Shown here piece by piece: positions 6,393-8,010 of a stretch of DNA of 8,010 nucleotides. The first letter of the stretch is position 1; each line of letters starts with the position of its first letter. Position numbers and translations under genes: made by a program. Source of the DNA: Bryobacteraceae bacterium (GTDB taxonomy: Bacteria; Acidobacteriota; Terriglobia; Bryobacterales; Bryobacteraceae). The notes beneath the pieces are model-generated. The model was given only the letters and a program-made list of their open reading frames with translations, did not search any database and was not told the origin of the DNA. The stretch is from assembly GCA_025350445.1 (NCBI GenBank), contig JANXXV010000641.1, forward strand, positions 1 through 8,010, in the 5' to 3' direction.

Positions 6393-7763
6393 GTGCGGAG
6401 CAAGCAAGGCCTTTGCGCGGCGGCGATGATGATGGCCTCCAGTCTGCTATCCGCTGAGGAGTTGACGCTAACGCAAGCAGTGGAAGCGGCCGCAAAGAAT
6501 TATCCGGCGATCCGGGTTTCTCAAGAACAGATCAACGCGGCGGCGGCGGGAATCCGTCTGGCGCGAACGGCCTATCTACCGCGCGTGGACGCCTTCGCGG
6601 CCATAAACCGCGCCACAAGAAACAACGTCTTCGGGATGTTGTTGCCGCAAGGCATCCTTCCTTCGATCTCCGGCCCGGTCTTGGGCACAAACACCTTTGA
6701 CTCCGCGTGGGGTAGCGCCGTAGGAGGCTTGGTCCGCTGGGAGCCATTTGATTTCGGCCTCCGGCGAGCGAATGCCGGTATCGCCGAAGCAGGCAAAGCG
6801 CAGTCGGAGGCCACCCTCAAGCGCACGGAGTTTGAAATCGCGACGGCCACCATCGACACCTATCTCACATTGGCCGCGGCGCAGGAAGCAGTGCAAGCAG
6901 CCAGCGCCGGGGTCACGCGGGCGGGCAGCACTCTGCGTACGACGAATGCTCTAGTGAATTCGCAATTGCGCCCCGGCGCCGATTCTTCCCGGGCGGAAGC
7001 GGAACTTGCGGCAGCGGGAACACAGTTGATTCAAGCCCAGCAGGCCGTCGAAATCGCCCGCGCGGCTCTCTCGCAATTTGTGGCAGTGGATCCGGCGAAT
7101 ATCGCAATTGCCTCTTCACGGTTGCTTCAATTGCCGCCGGAAACGGCTCCGCCGGCAGCCAACTTCCAGACGAATCCCGTCCTTCTCGAGCAAAACGCCA
7201 CAGTTGAGCAGGCCCGCGCCCAACTGCGAGCATTGGGGCGTTCGTATTTCCCGAAGTTCGCTCTTGAGGGCGCGGCGTACGCGCGCGGCACCGGCGACCA
7301 GGTGGACGGCACACGGCTGGGCGGGCTCAACGGCCTTGCACCCAATGTGCAAAATTACGCAGTGGGCTTCAGCGTGACTTTTCCCATCATGGATATTGCG
7401 GCAACCCGTGCCCGCGAAGCCGCCGAGTCCGCCACCATTCGCGCGCAGACTGCCCGATCCGAGCAGATTGTTATCGAACTGCGAACGCGCTGGAATATCG
7501 CGCTTGCCCAATTGCGGGGTGCAAGACAGATCGCGGCCAACACGCCGGTTCAAGTATCGGCCGCACGCGCCGCAACTCTACAGTCGACAGCCCGTTACGA
7601 ATCTGGTCTTGGCACGATCGATCAAGTGGCGGAGGCGCAGCGGTTGCTGAGTCAGGCGGAGATCGACGATGCGCTCGCTCATCTGAACGTGTGGCGCGCG
7701 CTGCTTGGATTGGCAACCGCCGCCGGCGATCTTCAGCCCTTCCTGGCGGAGGCCACCAGATGA
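6393..7763 (+). CDS. TolC-family outer-membrane efflux channel
   Basis: 456 residues from GTG 6393, a normal length for the family. The start is backed by the GGAAGG site and by the signal peptide MRSKQGLCAAAMMMASSLLSA (cleavage near residue 21, before EELTL). Starting at the ATGs from 6426 would destroy the signal's n-region. Two outer-membrane-efflux-protein halves are visible, at residues about 24-230 and 260-445. Each has a long amphipathic Ala/Gln/Arg-rich helical hairpin and a barrel strand pair: ARTAYLPRVDAFAA (57-70) in the first half, LGRSYFPKFALEGAAYARG (281-299) and YAVGFSVTFPIMD (322-334) in the second. The RYESGLGTIDQVAEAQRLL segment (401-419) is typical of the second hairpin. 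The protein would trimerise as the outer-membrane exit duct of the RND pump encoded 13 bp downstream. The Cys at residue 8 is not in a lipobox, so it is not judged a lipoprotein. Confidence 0.92.
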   Translation: MRSKQGLCAAAMMMASSLLSAEELTLTQAVEAAAKNYPAIRVSQEQINAAAAGIRLARTAYLPRVDAFAAINRATRNNVFGMLLPQGILPSISGPVLGTNTFDSAWGSAVGGLVRWEPFDFGLRRANAGIAEAGKAQSEATLKRTEFEIATATIDTYLTLAAAQEAVQAASAGVTRAGSTLRTTNALVNSQLRPGADSSRAEAELAAAGTQLIQAQQAVEIARAALSQFVAVDPANIAIASSRLLQLPPETAPPAANFQTNPVLLEQNATVEQARAQLRALGRSYFPKFALEGAAYARGTGDQVDGTRLGGLNGLAPNVQNYAVGFSVTFPIMDIAATRAREAAESATIRAQTARSEQIVIELRTRWNIALAQLRGARQIAANTPVQVSAARAATLQSTARYESGLGTIDQVAEAQRLLSQAEIDDALAHLNVWRALLGLATAAGDLQPFLAEATR

Positions 7764-7776
7764 CTGACAGGGCCGA

Positions 7777-8010
7777 ATGCGTCTAGTCTTAGCTGCTCTA
7801 ACAAGACCGGTCACGGTTGTAGTGGCGCTGTTCGCCATCGCGCTTTTCGCCGGGCTGGCGCTGCAACGCATGCCGGTGGATATCTTCCCGCAAGTCGGCG
7901 ATCCGGCCATCTACGTGGCGCAACCTTACGGCGGCATGGACCCCGCGCAGATGGAGGGGTACATGACTTATTACTACGAGTACCACTTCCTCTACATCAC
8001 CGGAATCGAT
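7777..8010 (+). CDS. RND efflux transporter permease, N-terminal fragment (3' end outside window)
   Basis: From the ATG at 7777 the frame stays open for 78 codons to the window edge. It starts 13 bp after the TolC stop; AGGG (7769-7772) is a weak ribosome-binding site. The protein begins [21 protein letters not shown] short cytoplasmic start and the first membrane helix (about 10-29) are followed by [10 protein letters not shown] (30-39) and [18 protein letters not shown]. This matches the start of RND pumps: the helix, LPV-x-x-FP, then the porter segment reaching GI around residues 76-77. RND permeases are proton-driven trimers of the inner membrane that export drugs, metals or lipids through a periplasmic adaptor and a TolC channel. 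The segment [16 protein letters not shown] is unusually aromatic. Substrate class (HAE or CzcA-like) cannot be decided from this fragment. Confidence 0.9.
   Translation, partial: MRLVLAALTRPVTVVVALFAIALFAGLALQRMPVDIFPQVGDPAIYVAQPYGGMDPAQMEGYMTYYYEYHFLYITGID

Noticed and set aside
6414..6416. Lipoprotein cysteine in the TolC-family signal (Cys 8)
   Set aside because: The preceding residues (KQGL) do not form a lipobox and the hydrophobic core comes after the Cys. Ordinary signal peptidase I cleavage after residue 21 fits better.

Overview
The window looks like part of an Acidobacteriota chromosome, most likely a Bryobacteraceae/Solibacter-like relative. This is inferred from protein style only: very large Oar-like TonB-dependent receptors with an N-terminal carboxypeptidase-regulatory-like domain and the LPLNGRNY plug motif, exported TPR proteins, and a PadR-TolC-RND cluster, all in GC-rich DNA. 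No rRNA, tRNA, mobile element or CRISPR array was seen.

Left part (1-4402). The 3' end of one TonB-dependent receptor gene (1-803) runs in from the left edge. It is followed by a possible terminator and a 305-bp gap without a credible gene. A second, complete receptor of 1097 residues follows (1109-4402). The two are same-strand paralogues with matching C-terminal barrel motifs and a terminal phenylalanine. They probably take up or bind large ligands at the outer membrane, but the substrate cannot be read from the sequence.

Middle part (4407-5958). Two exported TPR proteins are encoded head to head. The minus-strand gene converges on the second receptor gene with only 4 bp between the stop codons, and a perfect 11-bp stem-loop lies in its 3' coding end. 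At the other end, its signal-peptide region lies back to back with, or overlaps, the start of the plus-strand TPR gene. There is no free intergenic space for divergent promoters.

Right part (5959-8010). A compact efflux operon reads rightward: a PadR-family repressor (6052-6390), a TolC-family outer-membrane channel 2 bp later (6393-7763), and the N-terminus of an RND inner-membrane pump 13 bp further on (7777 to the edge). The 93 bp upstream of padR hold a tandem 11-bp repeat, a 13-bp palindrome overlapping a -35-like box, and a near-perfect 10-bp direct repeat running into the start codon. This is a plausible autoregulatory operator region. The periplasmic adaptor expected for a tripartite pump is not in the window and may lie downstream.

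Overall these are familiar families. The most unusual aspects are the head-to-head overlap of two signal-peptide-coding genes, the structured regulatory DNA upstream of padR, and the tyrosine-rich N-terminal segment of the RND pump. I did not find convincing evidence of a wholly new system.
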